A stretch of 64,000 nucleotides of DNA from Desulfatitalea sp. BRH_c12 (GCA_000961655.1 LADR01000018.1:87465-151464), one strand, 5' to 3'; shown: positions 43,701 through 53,883, counted from the first letter of the stretch. A program made the numbers and translations. The notes: generated from the letters alone by a model not told the origin.

Positions 43701-46700
43701 GCATCAGCGGTCAGCGTTCCGGGAGTGGTATCTTGCGGCCCGGTAATCGTAATGCCGGCCTGCAAGGGGTTGATACCGGCACTCGGATCCGGCACAGCCG
43801 TGCCGTTGAGCGTCGTGCTGTTGCTCACATAGGTGGTGTTGGCCGGCGTGTAGTCCCGCAGAATCACATCGACCGCATTCTCGTTGCCGATGTTGCGCAT
43901 GGCGATGGTGTAGCGCAGCGTGTCACCGGCCATCACGATGCCGGGATCGGCACCCAAGCTGGTCGAGGTTTTCAAGACCTGCAAAAGCGGTGCAGAGGTC
44001 ACCTGCGTCGCCGTAGGATCGGCACTGCCGGCCACATTCGGATCATCGCTGTAGGTCGGGTTCAGTTGCGCGGAAACGATCTCGGCCTGGTTGAGCACCA
44101 CCGTGCCGCTGGTGATCACCGGCGCAAGCCGGATCTCGAAGACGATCGTGACCGAATCATCTGCCTCGCCTTGCGCGCCGATGCTCAGATCGGCCACATT
44201 GAGCAGCCCCGTACCTGCCGCGCCACCCGTTGTGCTGGTGCCCGAAACGTCGGCACCGGCCGGCACGCTGATCAGGTTCAGACTGCCCGGAGCGAAAGCC
44301 GGCACCGTATTGAGGCGATCGGGTTCATCCACGATGGCGAAATCCGGTAGTCCGGCCGGACCGTTGTTGACGACCCGGATGGTGTACCGCAGGATATCGC
44401 CGGGGCTGGCTTGAGTGCCCGGGTCCTGCCCGGTGGTCGTGTTGACCACGGTTTTTTCGAACACCAGGATCGGTGCCTGCACGGTGATCGAATGGGCATC
44501 TTCATGGTCGAGCACACCCGGTGTGCCGTCGGTCAGGGAGCGCGTGTAGACCAACGGAGAGGCGCCCGGCGCCGAGGGGTCGGTGCTGAACCAGCGCGTG
44601 ACGCCGGCCACATTGGTCAACGTGATCGCGTTTTCGGAAGACGGATCCAGCGTGACGTCGTAGTTCACGATCAGGCGCTGGTCGGGCCCAAGCCCCCCAA
44701 CCGGCGACAGCAAGTCGATGCGCCACTCGCAGTCGGGCTCGCCGCTGATGGTCAGCGCATAATCGGTACCGGCAGCCAGGAGCCCGGAAACCGGCGTGAC
44801 CCCGTCCGCCGCGAAGATCTGTGCGGTCACATGGGTCGGACCCGCTTCGCACATGCCGCCGTTGGCCTCATGGGGCAGGCGGTCGGTAAGGGTCGGATTC
44901 CAGGCCGTGCCCAAGCTCGGGTTGTGCAGATTCAAAGTGAAGGTGCCTGCAACGCCGACCTGCAGGTTCGCCGGGCCGGTTTTTTCCACTGTAAGCGTAT
45001 CCGGGCCGACGATGGTCATGTTGTCGGTGGTGTCCGGAATGCCAGGCGCCTGTGTGGCCGGATCGTTGTCAATCGCCCGGTATGTATACGTGGCGGTATT
45101 GTTGAACTGCAGGCCGCTGGTGTTGGCAGACGAATCGTTCAACACCACGGTAATGTCCAAAACGATCTGTTCCCCGACCGGTATATCGATGCCGATCGTG
45201 GTATCTTCAATCACGAGTTGCGTGGCGTTGCCGGTATTGACCGGTGTCCAGGGCTGGGAACCCGACACTTTCACCACGCTGACAAAGCTCAGGTCCGCTG
45301 CCGAGGCGCTCAGGTCATCAAGAATCCGCACGTCAAACAGAGCGACATTCTGGGGGGTGACAGGCACCGTGACGCGGTATGTGAAGGGCTCACCGACCGC
45401 AGCGGTCGGCACAGCCGGGTTCTGCTTGTCGAGCGCTACGGCATCGGCCGTCGTTAAGGTCGTTTCGGCGATATTGCTGGGTCCGTAGATTTGGCGCACG
45501 CCGGTCACGCCGCCATCGTTCGCAGCGTTTTCGTCGTCAAAGGAGTGATAGCGCTGGACCTGGACCTGGTTGGTGAGCGTCAGGCCTGCCCCGATCGCGC
45601 TGTCGGCCTGCACCTGGTAGACAATGCGCAGGGTATCGCCGGCCGGAATGGAATACTGATCGGTGACGCCCGTATCGAAATCCCATACCGCCACGCCGGT
45701 AGCTGCATCGTAGGCCGGCGCCAGGTTCGGCAGCACGGCTCCGGAAAGCAGTTGCGTGCCGACCATGGTGATGGTGGCCGCGCCGTAGCGCATGCCCACG
45801 GGAATGGTGTCTGTCAATACGGTGTCATAAGCCGGTGCGCTGCCGGTATTCCGGATATCGACCGTGTAGGTGACGATCTCGTTGGCTGCCAGTTGCGCAT
45901 CGCCGCCGGCAGGCACGGCCGATTTGGTCACTGTGAGGTTCGGCTGCAGGACCGTGATCGTCTCGCTGTCCGTTTGGTGAGGCGCTGGTCCGCTGGCGGT
46001 GTCATAGCCCATGCGCACGGTGTTGCTGAGCGCAAGCGTGTTGACATGCGGGTGGGCGTCGTTCAGCACCCGCGCGCGGTACACGATCACAAAGGTATCG
46101 TTGGCGGCATTGTTGTCGGCCTGGTTGACGATGTTGCCCAAGGTGCAGGTAAAGGTGGTTGGGCCGACGGCCGGGTCGCCCGTGACGACAATGTCCGCGG
46201 CGGTGATATCCGCGTGTGCAAAAGGCGCGGTCGCGGCATACGGCAGGCTGACGTCGCCGTTGATCTCGGCAATCCCTTCAAACGCCAGGCCCTGCGGCAA
46301 GGTGTCGGTCACCACCACATTGGTGTGGCTGCCTTCCTGCAGGCCCATCCGCAGCTCGTAGCGAACGATGTCGCCGATACGCACGTTGGCGTCGCCCGGG
46401 CCGTATGTATCATGCAGGCGGCTTTTGGCGATGGTCGTCGCATCTGCGATCGTCAGGGTTGTCGTCACCGGACCGATGAAGTAATCGTTCCAGGCTGGCG
46501 TCCGGGTGCCGTTGCGCTCATCGGCGCTGGCGCCATCGATGCCGGTCCACTGAGCCGTGGCGCTGTTGCTCAGCACCTGGTTGGGCAGCACGCTGTCGAG
46601 CACGCGCACATCGTAGGCGACGGTGACGGTTGCGCCTTCCGGTACGTCGATGTCGGCGGTCCCGACGTTCCAGAGCAGGGTCTGGGCCGTGGTGTTGCCA

Positions 46701-49700
46701 TCGCCGATGATATTGGGATCGTTGATGGCGACCCCGTTCACCATGGCATTGCCGCTGTACGCCAGTCCCAGGCTCAGACTGTCGTCTATGCGCAGGTCGA
46801 AGGCATCCGAATAGATATCCCCCACAACGCCGCCGCCAGCATTGAAGGTCAACGTGTAGCGCAACGTGTCGCCTGCCTGGGGCGGATTGACCGGATCGCT
46901 GACATTTGCAACGGATTTGGCCAGGGTTAAGTCAGGTTCGACAATCAGGATCGGATCCGACGTACTGCTGCCGCCGCCTTGGATGACACCAGGTATCGCG
47001 GGATCCACGAATGTATAAAGCGCCGTGTTGATGATCGTTTGGCCGGCCTGCGCACCAGCGATGTTGCGCACGCGGGTGCGCAGTTCGATGACTGCCTGCT
47101 CGCCCGCAGGGATTTGGGCTATGGACAGATGCACCTGGTTGGGTGGCACCTGGGTGGTGATCAGGCTGAAGCCATTGCCACTGATTTCCGTGGCGTCCAG
47201 AAATAGCAGGTTTGCATTCAGGGCATCCATGACAAGGACGTCATCCATGGCTGCGTTCTTCGGGCTGGCTGGGACGGTGATGTGATAGACGATCTCCTCG
47301 CCGATGGTGACTTCGGAAATGTTGTCATGAATGTTTTTTACCGGCGGATGCGTTGAGTTGACCACGTTGTGCATGAAGAAAGTCGCCGGACCCACCGGGG
47401 CGTAACGCTGCCTGGGCAGTTCTGCGCGCGACCAGTATTCAGTGACCGTGGCGCTGTTGTGCCATACCAGGTTGGCGCCGAAATCATCATAAAAACCGAT
47501 GTCGTAATCGATGGTAAGACACTGGCCCGGGTCGATAGGGACGTTCAGCACAAATTCCATGGTGCCGCCGCGACCGGCCGGCGGCGTGTAACTATAGTCG
47601 CTACCCGCAACAAGTGCGACGCCGCCCACCGCGACCGCCAGATTGGCGAGACTGGCTTCGTTGAGCTGAGTGGCCAGTTCGTCACGGATGGCGACATGGT
47701 AGGCCGGCGCCTGGCCGCTGTTGCAAACGCGCAGCTGGAATTGCATGAAATCCAGGGGATTGGCGGTCAAATCGACTGAAGCCGGATTGGCGCGGCCGCT
47801 GCGGTCGGTCTTGGTGATCTGGTCGATGACCGGTTGGCGCACAGACACCGTAGCGCTGTCGCTCAGCGAGGGCGCGTCGACATAATCCAGTGCGGCCAGG
47901 TTGGCGAGTGTCGTGGCGGCCACATGGGCAATGCCGGCATCCGGCAGGATACGTGCCCGGTAAATGATCTCAAAGGTGTCCGTGGTTGGATCGCCATAAG
48001 GATCATTGACGACATCGCCGATCGTCCACACCAGCGTGCCGGTCTGATCGGCAGCGGGCACGTTGGCAGCGCCCACAGGCGCATAAGCGAAGTTGGACCC
48101 CGCGCCGCTCACTGGCGCGGAATAGGGTGTGGTCGCGTCGCCATTCATACGGACGATATCGACAAAGGCCATGCCGCTGGGCAGCACATCCTGCACGCGC
48201 ACGTTGCGCGTCAGTCCGCCGCGCAGATCCAGCCCTATGCGGAAGGTGACCGTATCGCCCACGCGGACGATGGCATCGACCGCGGTACTGAGCGGCGGAA
48301 CATCGTACGAATCGGCGAGCACCGTCTTGGAAATGCCATTATTGTCCACGGTGGCCGTAGTGGTTTCCGCAGGACCGGTGCAGTAATCATTGGGCGCTGT
48401 CGTGACCGGGCACCCCGCGCCGGTGCGTTCATAGCCGCTGGCGCCGTCCAGCGACGTCCAGTCGGCATATACGCTGTTGGCGAGCACGCCGCCAGCTTCC
48501 TGCACGACCACTTGATAGGTCAGAACCAGCGATTGGCCCACGGGGATGTCCAGACTGTCGTCGCCATTGCCTTTGCCCCAGACCAACGGACCCAGCGGCG
48601 CACCGGCCGGATCAGGGTTGAAAGCGGCGGCTGCAACCCCACCGATCGTCGCCGTCGCCGTAAAGTCGGTGTCAAACGACTGGCCGGAAGACAATGTGTC
48701 GACCACGTTGACGTCGTGCGCCGTGGCCGTGCCGCCGTTGACGATGGTCACCGCATACGCGAGCAGGTCTCCGCCGGCAGCCGGATCGTCAGGCTGTTTG
48801 CCAGGCGTCACGTTGCGCCTTGCCTTGGTTATCGTGAGCAGGGGCTCGACCACGGTAACAACCGGTGTATCGTCTGTCAGGGTCTCCGGCGCCCCCGTCT
48901 GGCCGTTGGCATAGTTGACCATGACGGAATTTCGCAGCGTGTCGCCGTTGTCGGTGACGAGGTCATTGTTGGCGCGGGCGAAATAATGAATACGGATGCG
49001 CGGCGCGATGGCGCTTTGGCTCGGATCGTTCTCAGTCTGTGTGACGACCGTGCCGATATCCCAAACGGCACTGCCACCGGTTCCATCGGCCGGGAAGGCG
49101 TTGAGCGCGGCTTCGCCCGGCAACACACCGTTGATGGTCGCGATGCCATCGAAGGTGTAGCTGATATCGAACTCAGCCGTGTTCGCCAGAACATAACTCA
49201 CACTGCCCGCAGTGAGGTTGTCGGTGACAACAAGGTTTTGGGTCGTGCCTTCCGGCAGGCGGATGTCTATCTGGAAGTGCTTGTGCGCACCGATCGTGGG
49301 GATCACGGCCGGATCGAGATCGGTCTTTGCCAGTGTGAGCGCAGGCACCGTAACGGCATGAGCGGCGTTGGTTTCATAGTCGTTGACGACATCTCCGGCA
49401 TTCGGCAACGCGCCGATGCGCATGCCGGTTGCACTGCCGTTGATGCCGATCATGCCGCTTTCGAGCAGGGCAGTGCTCTGCCCGGGCAGAGAGGTCCAAT
49501 CCGCCTGGATGGTGTTGTCCAACACCTCATGCGGCTGGACGGCCGTATCGGCGCTGACCTCGAAAGTGAAACTGACGGTCGCGTTGGGCGCAATACCGTT
49601 GGGTGCGTTCCAGCTGAAGATCGGCCGATTGGCGCCCAGGGTGGCGGTATCGGTGTTGTGCGGGGGGGTGGTGCCGCCCACATTGCCCACGAATGTCAGA

Positions 49701-52700
49701 TTGCTGCCAACCAGGTCATCGAGTACGCGCAGGTTGTAGGCAGTTGCCGTGCCGTTGTTGGTTGCGGTCACCGTAACGGTCAGGATATCACCGGCATCGG
49801 CGTCGGCTGCGGCAAAGGCTTTGGTCAGCGCGATGCGCGGCTCGCGCACCAGGGCATCGACCTGGCCGAAATTGAGCACCACGGGGTTGCCGGCTTCATC
49901 AACATATCGCGCGGTGGCCAGCGTCGCCGGATCGCCGTTGGCGAGCACATCCCCGTCGTTGGTGCCGGCGGTGTTTTCAACCCGGGCGATGAAACGGATC
50001 TCGAAATCGTAGCGATTGGCGACGGTACCGTTGGTCACGCGCTGATCGCCGAAATTCCATTCCACATAGGCATCGGTGCACGTCGGGACGATGGTGCCGC
50101 CGGGGATGAAGCCGGCTGCTGAATAAGGCGGTGCATTCAGATTGACCGGCAGGGCTTCGGTGCAACTGAGCCCCGCGGGCAGTTCGTCCCGGATCACGAA
50201 ATCACGCAGCAGCGCTACCGGCAGCAATGTATTGAATTGATATTCGATCTCTTCGCCGATCGACAACTCCTGCGTTGCGGGCCCCACGGCGAGGGGCGTA
50301 TTCGACGTGCGCACGATCCTCTTGGGATGCGTTTCAACCGGGATGATACGGACGGCAGCAGAGTCCGGCTGCGAGGTATAGACGCGCGCGCCGGCGATAT
50401 CGCTGTTGGCCCGCTGCGGCGTGCTTTGGTGGCCGAAATCGCCTTCGAGCGTGTCGTAGCTGGCTTCCGCCGTATTTGTGAAAGTCTGCAGGGGCGCCGC
50501 ATCGTCGTCGAAATCCACCCGGTAGAACAGTTCGACCGACTGGCCTGCGTCGATGCGCGCCAACGCACTGCTGTGGGTGTAGGCAAAGGTCAGCACGGCC
50601 GGCACAGCATTCCGAACGGTGTTGTCGCTGATCGCACCCTCGCCGTCCGTATCGGCGCCGCCGACCGCGCCATCGCCGTCATTGTCCAGGCCGTCGCCCG
50701 CAAAAGGCAGGACATACGCTAGGTCGGCGGCATCGAGCCGATCGGTCACGATGACATCATAGGCCGGCGCACGCGGCACGCCGTCGCTACTCGCCTCATT
50801 GGAAACCGTGAGACGATAGATATAGTTGTTGTAAGCATCGCCGTCGGAGGCCAGGGCGACGAAATTCGAACAGGCCGGCCCGATGCCGTATAAAGATTCG
50901 TTACAGACCTCTTTGACCACCGTGATGTTCGGCTCGGTAACCGTCAGCCCGATACGGCGCACCTCCACGCGGGGGAACCCCACCGTGTTCGGTCCCAGGT
51001 TGTAGATCTCCTCCTGGTTGGTCGTATCGTTGTAGAAGACGGCCTGAAAAAAAGATTCGAGCGTATTGATGCTGGCAGCGGCATGCTGATTGGGCGCTGC
51101 GCTGGCGTCGATCGGGTCGTTGAGCAGACGCGATGTCATATCGACCCTGAACCATTCGTCTTTTATCGAGATGCGCTGCGCCGGCACGATCCGGTTGAAG
51201 GTCCAGTTGAGCCAATCGGGCGCAGTCACCTCATTGGGCGGCGTCAAACCCGCTGGATTGAGACTGACCCCCTGGATTTCCGGGGTACTGGCCGCATACG
51301 GATCGGTGGACGAGATATAGCCCTGGCCATCCGGCAACTGGTCGTCCACCCGGATGTCCTGCACGGCGATGTAGGTAAAACCCGGTGTCTGGAAACCAAA
51401 CCAGCCGCCGGTATCGATATGGTAGGTGCACTCTTCGCCGATCTGCACCTGGCGATCGGGTGAGGTCGGCGGCGGGTTGTTTTCCGAACAGGTCCCCACC
51501 TGCGTCTTGAGCAGGTTGAAGCCGATGACGCGTGCGCGGATGCCATCCAGGCTGTAGTTGTTGGCACGGTCGCTGCCGCCGTCCGCCCGCGGGTTGATCG
51601 GGGTCGGAAACCACAGGGGCGTCCCGTTGCTCAGGGTGATCTCACCGACCACATCGGCGCGGAAGGTCAGGTCATCCGCGGCAAGGTCCGCGGCATTGGT
51701 GCTCTTGACGACTTCAAACTGAAGTGCAACGGTTTGACTCGGGGCAATCGCCGGACCGGTGCACTCGTACACCCGCGCGTCCGACGGAATGCTGGCCGGT
51801 GTCCGCCACACATCGAGCAACGGCGGGTTGCCGGTCGGCGTACAGCCCGAGGGAACGGTCACCACATTCATGGTCGCGCCGAAGGAGATATAGGCGCGGT
51901 AATCGGCCGCATTGTGGCCGCCATTGTTGGTCAGGTTGACGGTGAGCGGCAGCCGCTGCGCCGGATCGCCGGTGAGAATGAAAACGAGTTCACTGCCGGC
52001 GATATTGATATCCAGATCCTCAGGCCGGGACTGGTGCGTGGTCACTATCGGGAAGGCTCCCGCCGGATGTTTGATAACACTTGGTTGGCAATAATCCTCA
52101 AAATCAACAAAGAGCTGGTTGGTCAACTGAATGGCGTTGGCCGGATCGGTTCCGGCCGGGTCGCTGTTCGGCTCTTCGATGCGAACATCGAGGTTGGCGA
52201 CTTTGTCATAGGATTGCGGCCGGATCAGAACGGCTCGGAAAGTAACGACCAGCCGGTCGCCGTGGCGCAGCATATCGAACTGATCGCTGTATATGGGATG
52301 CGTGGTGCTGCTGTACAACCTGAACTCCGGGGCGGTATTGGACAAGGCCACCAGGGGATCGGTGGTCGTGAGCGGGAATGTGCCGGGGGCCGGGTTGGTC
52401 CACTGGAGCCGGTCGGTCATGCCGGCATAGGCCCCAAAAAGGCCGGTTGCGGTCAGGGTCGGCGTAAAAGTGGGATCGACAACGTACTGCGGCGGAAGCA
52501 CATCTCTGAGCTTGATGCCTTTTACCGTGCCACCGGTGTTGTTGACGATGGTGATGCGAACCCTGGCCTTGCCGCCAGCGGGCTGCGCGTCCGTATCGAC
52601 ACCGGTGATGGCGGTCTGGACACTCAAATTGCCGCCGGAGTTGACAGACAATGTGCTCAGGGTGGCCGAGGCGTTGCTCGGCCGATATCCTGTCGAAGTC

Positions 52701-53800
52701 TGGCTGATGCCGCCCGCGGGGGGATCGTCCTGGCAGCCCCACTGGATGTCGGAAACGGTATTGGTCCGGTTGGGAGAACAAGAGCCGTTGGGAGAGGCCG
52801 GGATTTTGCCTACCAGATAGATGTAGGCCGATTGGCCCTCGCGCACGTCGACCCGGTCGGGCGAATCGTTGCCTGGATTGCCAAAAGGGTTGTCGACATC
52901 GAAATTGTCGATGTAGTTGCTGGACGCAACACATCCGCCGCCGCCCGGGCCGACACCGTTGGCATTGGCGATGGCCGCTGCCGACGCCTCGGTAGGGCAG
53001 GCGTAATTGATCACCACGTTGCCCGGTTCCATCAGGTCGTCAAAGCGCAGGTCCTGCAGGTCGGCCAGCCCGGTATTGCTCACCTGGATGCGCCAGATCA
53101 CATCGTCATTGACATTGCCGTAAACCGTAGGTGTCCACGATCCCTGATTGGCATCGACGTTGCGCCCCCGCTTGGTGACCCTGGGGACAGGTTCGTGCAA
53201 GGGCAGTGTGTCCAAGTTGGTACTGACGGTGCGCGACCCTGTAAAGCATTCGGGGTCTGTTCTGTAGGTCAGCTGCGCCGCGATCTGACGATTGCTGCTG
53301 ACCAGGCCCTCATCAGTCAAGGCATCGGCGCGCCTCACCGCGAAGGTGATGGCAACGGTATTGAAGCCCCAGCCATTGCGATAGTCCAGGCGAGCGAGCG
53401 CCGGTATCTGGGCCGCGGTCCAGGTCAATGTCGAGCCGTTGCCGCCGCTGACAGCCGGCGCCGAACCGACCATGGGGGCGCCGCCATTGATACTGTAGGT
53501 GACCGGCATGGGAGCGGCCGGGGCGTAGGTGAGCCCGGAAGAGCCCAGGTTTTCGACCACTGTCATGCCGACCATATCCACACGTTCATAGGGATTGGCG
53601 ACGATGATCGTGACATAGCCATAGCTGCACAACTCGCAGTAGCTGGCGCTCAGGTCGTGGCGGATTAACGCAGGGGCGTTGTTTTTGATGTCGCACGGTG
53701 CAGCCGTAACCGCTTCGGCCGACATCAGCAGGATCAAAAGACACAACGCGGCCGTGAGCCCTTTTGCCCAAAACCTCAATATGGTTTTCTTCAGCGGCAT
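40778..53800 (-). CDS. Giant secreted DUF11-repeat surface protein (4340 residues)
   Basis: A 13-kb gene, a fifth of the window. A signal peptide (WAKGLTAALCLLILLMSAEAVTAA) is followed by a Cys-containing region (ASYCELCSYGYV), then about 20-22 DUF11-type Ig-like repeats, each with a core like VVTDTLPQGLAF or VRVQDVLPSGMAF. Near residue 3740 (NVWHDANLDKIFDSTETRLEGW) and 4137 (GKVFDDRNQDGRQDDDEKGL) are two SdrD-B/CnaB-like domains with Asp-rich, calcium-type loops. The C-terminus has no LPXTG, no type-Va barrel and no obvious type I secretion signal, so export and anchoring must depend on partners, most likely the barrel/OmpA protein encoded 7 bases downstream. It is the first gene of the operon, with a riboswitch and sigma-54 promoter upstream. 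Adhesin or surface-layer role is inferred. Confidence 0.93.
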   Translation of the reverse strand: MPLKKTILRFWAKGLTAALCLLILLMSAEAVTAAPCDIKNNAPALIRHDLSASYCELCSYGYVTIIVANPYERVDMVGMTVVENLGSSGLTYAPAAPMPVTYSINGGAPMVGSAPAVSGGNGSTLTWTAAQIPALARLDYRNGWGFNTVAITFAVRRADALTDEGLVSSNRQIAAQLTYRTDPECFTGSRTVSTNLDTLPLHEPVPRVTKRGRNVDANQGSWTPTVYGNVNDDVIWRIQVSNTGLADLQDLRFDDLMEPGNVVINYACPTEASAAAIANANGVGPGGGGCVASSNYIDNFDVDNPFGNPGNDSPDRVDVREGQSAYIYLVGKIPASPNGSCSPNRTNTVSDIQWGCQDDPPAGGISQTSTGYRPSNASATLSTLSVNSGGNLSVQTAITGVDTDAQPAGGKARVRITIVNNTGGTVKGIKLRDVLPPQYVVDPTFTPTLTATGLFGAYAGMTDRLQWTNPAPGTFPLTTTDPLVALSNTAPEFRLYSSTTHPIYSDQFDMLRHGDRLVVTFRAVLIRPQSYDKVANLDVRIEEPNSDPAGTDPANAIQLTNQLFVDFEDYCQPSVIKHPAGAFPIVTTHQSRPEDLDINIAGSELVFILTGDPAQRLPLTVNLTNNGGHNAADYRAYISFGATMNVVTVPSGCTPTGNPPLLDVWRTPASIPSDARVYECTGPAIAPSQTVALQFEVVKSTNAADLAADDLTFRADVVGEITLSNGTPLWFPTPINPRADGGSDRANNYSLDGIRARVIGFNLLKTQVGTCSENNPPPTSPDRQVQIGEECTYHIDTGGWFGFQTPGFTYIAVQDIRVDDQLPDGQGYISSTDPYAASTPEIQGVSLNPAGLTPPNEVTAPDWLNWTFNRIVPAQRISIKDEWFRVDMTSRLLNDPIDASAAPNQHAAASINTLESFFQAVFYNDTTNQEEIYNLGPNTVGFPRVEVRRIGLTVTEPNITVVKEVCNESLYGIGPACSNFVALASDGDAYNNYIYRLTVSNEASSDGVPRAPAYDVIVTDRLDAADLAYVLPFAGDGLDNDGDGAVGGADTDGEGAISDNTVRNAVPAVLTFAYTHSSALARIDAGQSVELFYRVDFDDDAAPLQTFTNTAEASYDTLEGDFGHQSTPQRANSDIAGARVYTSQPDSAAVRIIPVETHPKRIVRTSNTPLAVGPATQELSIGEEIEYQFNTLLPVALLRDFVIRDELPAGLSCTEALPVNLNAPPYSAAGFIPGGTIVPTCTDAYVEWNFGDQRVTNGTVANRYDFEIRFIARVENTAGTNDGDVLANGDPATLATARYVDEAGNPVVLNFGQVDALVREPRIALTKAFAAADADAGDILTVTVTATNNGTATAYNLRVLDDLVGSNLTFVGNVGGTTPPHNTDTATLGANRPIFSWNAPNGIAPNATVSFTFEVSADTAVQPHEVLDNTIQADWTSLPGQSTALLESGMIGINGSATGMRIGALPNAGDVVNDYETNAAHAVTVPALTLAKTDLDPAVIPTIGAHKHFQIDIRLPEGTTQNLVVTDNLTAGSVSYVLANTAEFDISYTFDGIATINGVLPGEAALNAFPADGTGGSAVWDIGTVVTQTENDPSQSAIAPRIRIHYFARANNDLVTDNGDTLRNSVMVNYANGQTGAPETLTDDTPVVTVVEPLLTITKARRNVTPGKQPDDPAAGGDLLAYAVTIVNGGTATAHDVNVVDTLSSGQSFDTDFTATATIGGVAAAAFNPDPAGAPLGPLVWGKGNGDDSLDIPVGQSLVLTYQVVVQEAGGVLANSVYADWTSLDGASGYERTGAGCPVTTAPNDYCTGPAETTTATVDNNGISKTVLADSYDVPPLSTAVDAIVRVGDTVTFRIGLDLRGGLTRNVRVQDVLPSGMAFVDIVRMNGDATTPYSAPVSGAGSNFAYAPVGAANVPAADQTGTLVWTIGDVVNDPYGDPTTDTFEIIYRARILPDAGIAHVAATTLANLAALDYVDAPSLSDSATVSVRQPVIDQITKTDRSGRANPASVDLTANPLDFMQFQLRVCNSGQAPAYHVAIRDELATQLNEASLANLAVAVGGVALVAGSDYSYTPPAGRGGTMEFVLNVPIDPGQCLTIDYDIGFYDDFGANLVWHNSATVTEYWSRAELPRQRYAPVGPATFFMHNVVNSTHPPVKNIHDNISEVTIGEEIVYHITVPASPKNAAMDDVLVMDALNANLLFLDATEISGNGFSLITTQVPPNQVHLSIAQIPAGEQAVIELRTRVRNIAGAQAGQTIINTALYTFVDPAIPGVIQGGGSSTSDPILIVEPDLTLAKSVANVSDPVNPPQAGDTLRYTLTFNAGGGVVGDIYSDAFDLRIDDSLSLGLAYSGNAMVNGVAINDPNIIGDGNTTAQTLLWNVGTADIDVPEGATVTVAYDVRVLDSVLPNQVLSNSATAQWTGIDGASADERNGTRTPAWNDYFIGPVTTTLTIADATTIAKSRLHDTYGPGDANVRIGDIVRYELRMGLQEGSHTNVVVTDTLPQGLAFEGIAEINGDVSLPYAATAPFAHADITAADIVVTGDPAVGPTTFTCTLGNIVNQADNNAANDTFVIVYRARVLNDAHPHVNTLALSNTVRMGYDTASGPAPHQTDSETITVLQPNLTVTKSAVPAGGDAQLAANEIVTYTVDIRNTGSAPAYDTVLTDTIPVGMRYGAATITMVGTQLLSGAVLPNLAPAYDAATGVAVWDFDTGVTDQYSIPAGDTLRIVYQVQADSAIGAGLTLTNQVQVQRYHSFDDENAANDGGVTGVRQIYGPSNIAETTLTTADAVALDKQNPAVPTAAVGEPFTYRVTVPVTPQNVALFDVRILDDLSASAADLSFVSVVKVSGSQPWTPVNTGNATQLVIEDTTIGIDIPVGEQIVLDITVVLNDSSANTSGLQFNNTATYTYRAIDNDPATQAPGIPDTTDNMTIVGPDTLTVEKTGPANLQVGVAGTFTLNLHNPSLGTAWNPTLTDRLPHEANGGMCEAGPTHVTAQIFAADGVTPVSGLLAAGTDYALTISGEPDCEWRIDLLSPVGGLGPDQRLIVNYDVTLDPSSENAITLTNVAGVTRWFSTDPSAPGASPLVYTRSLTDGTPGVLDHEDAHSITVQAPILVFEKTVVNTTTGQDPGTQASPGDILRYTIRVVNNGPAGLPDFAIVDEPDRLNTVPAFAPGSLNLISVPAGADVSGTSTTGGAAGTGLLNVADLSIGAQGEADDSVTIVFEIRLAPVITSGTVVLNQAEIVSAQLNPTYSDDPNVAGSADPTATQVTSAPLLQVLKTSTSLGADPGIVMAGDTLRYTIAMRNIGNENAVDVILRDYTPANTTYVSNSTTLNGTAVPDPSAGINPLQAGITITGPQDTTPGTLTADATPGGPHVATVTFDVVVDPNVMDGLVVCNQGFAAGSGSGSGARPEQPSDDPGTPTPDDPTCNVVGNLPLLYAHKTVTIHQDNFGSPGIVDPGDVLRYTILVSNFGATQATDVVLTDAVPPHTTYVANSLRINGASPGADGGISPLVTGLPVQSSDLPGAGIVSAGQSALITFEVTVNAGVPTGTLISNQGRVTCSELSPALTDADGVQSNGNQPTVIVVGDVQLLSITKEVLVVGGGAVQAGGQLEYVIRVTNTGSLPATGVVLSDDLNPPLGNQVTYVAGSGTLNGIAAGITYTGGILTVDYAALHGDLQPGAIAVVRFRVQIDAALAIGTTITNIGEVRWNTPVQTAAASVSIDVGGTPGSALLNGNVWHDANLDKIFDSTETRLEGWSVELYRGNQLVATAVTLADGTYRFSGIVPNEGSTEIYELRFRAAGAGINTATLGYADSLFTNGPQRISDIAAASGANLQNLNLPLWPNGAVYNSVVRTPVAGARLALLNATTGVTLPNQCFDDPQQQQQLTAANGFYKFDLNFSDASCPAGGAYLIAVTPPAGGYVAGVSRIIPPSSDETTAPFAIPTCPGSGDDAVPTTADYCEATASAVVPPTSVPPRTAGTTYYLHMVLDNGHLPGHSQVFNNPIPIDPELDGAVAITKTAGLTNVTRSALVPYTIVVTNVFGVPLYDINIVDRFPAGFKYVAGSARLDGQPAEPSINGRQLTWENPELQVNARQTIQMLLVVGSGVSEGEYVNRAQVVNRLTGPVSQEATATVRVIPDPDFDCTDIIGKVFDDRNQDGRQDDDEKGLAGVRVVTAQGLIVTTDEHGRFHITCAVVPDEDRGSNFILKLDERSLPTGYRLTTENPRVQRATRGKMMRFNFGATIHRVVRIDVADGVFVPESTELRLQWAPRLPQLIVELKKDFSVLRLSYLADVEREDLVQDRLEALKKEITRQWDRADGGYRLAIETEVFWRRGGPPANR

Positions 53801-53883
53801 AGTGCGTGACCTGCCCCGCTGAATGATGCCGGAAGATAATTACCGGCAGTAGTTATTTGGACAAAATGGAAGTCTTCGGTCAT

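Noticed and set aside
45491..53668. Very long plus-strand open frames (479, 762 and 644 codons) opposite the giant surface-protein gene
   Set aside because: They mirror the codon bias of the minus-strand gene, are rich in Arg/His/Gly without domains, and have no ribosome sites. The minus-strand frame has coherent repeated domains.
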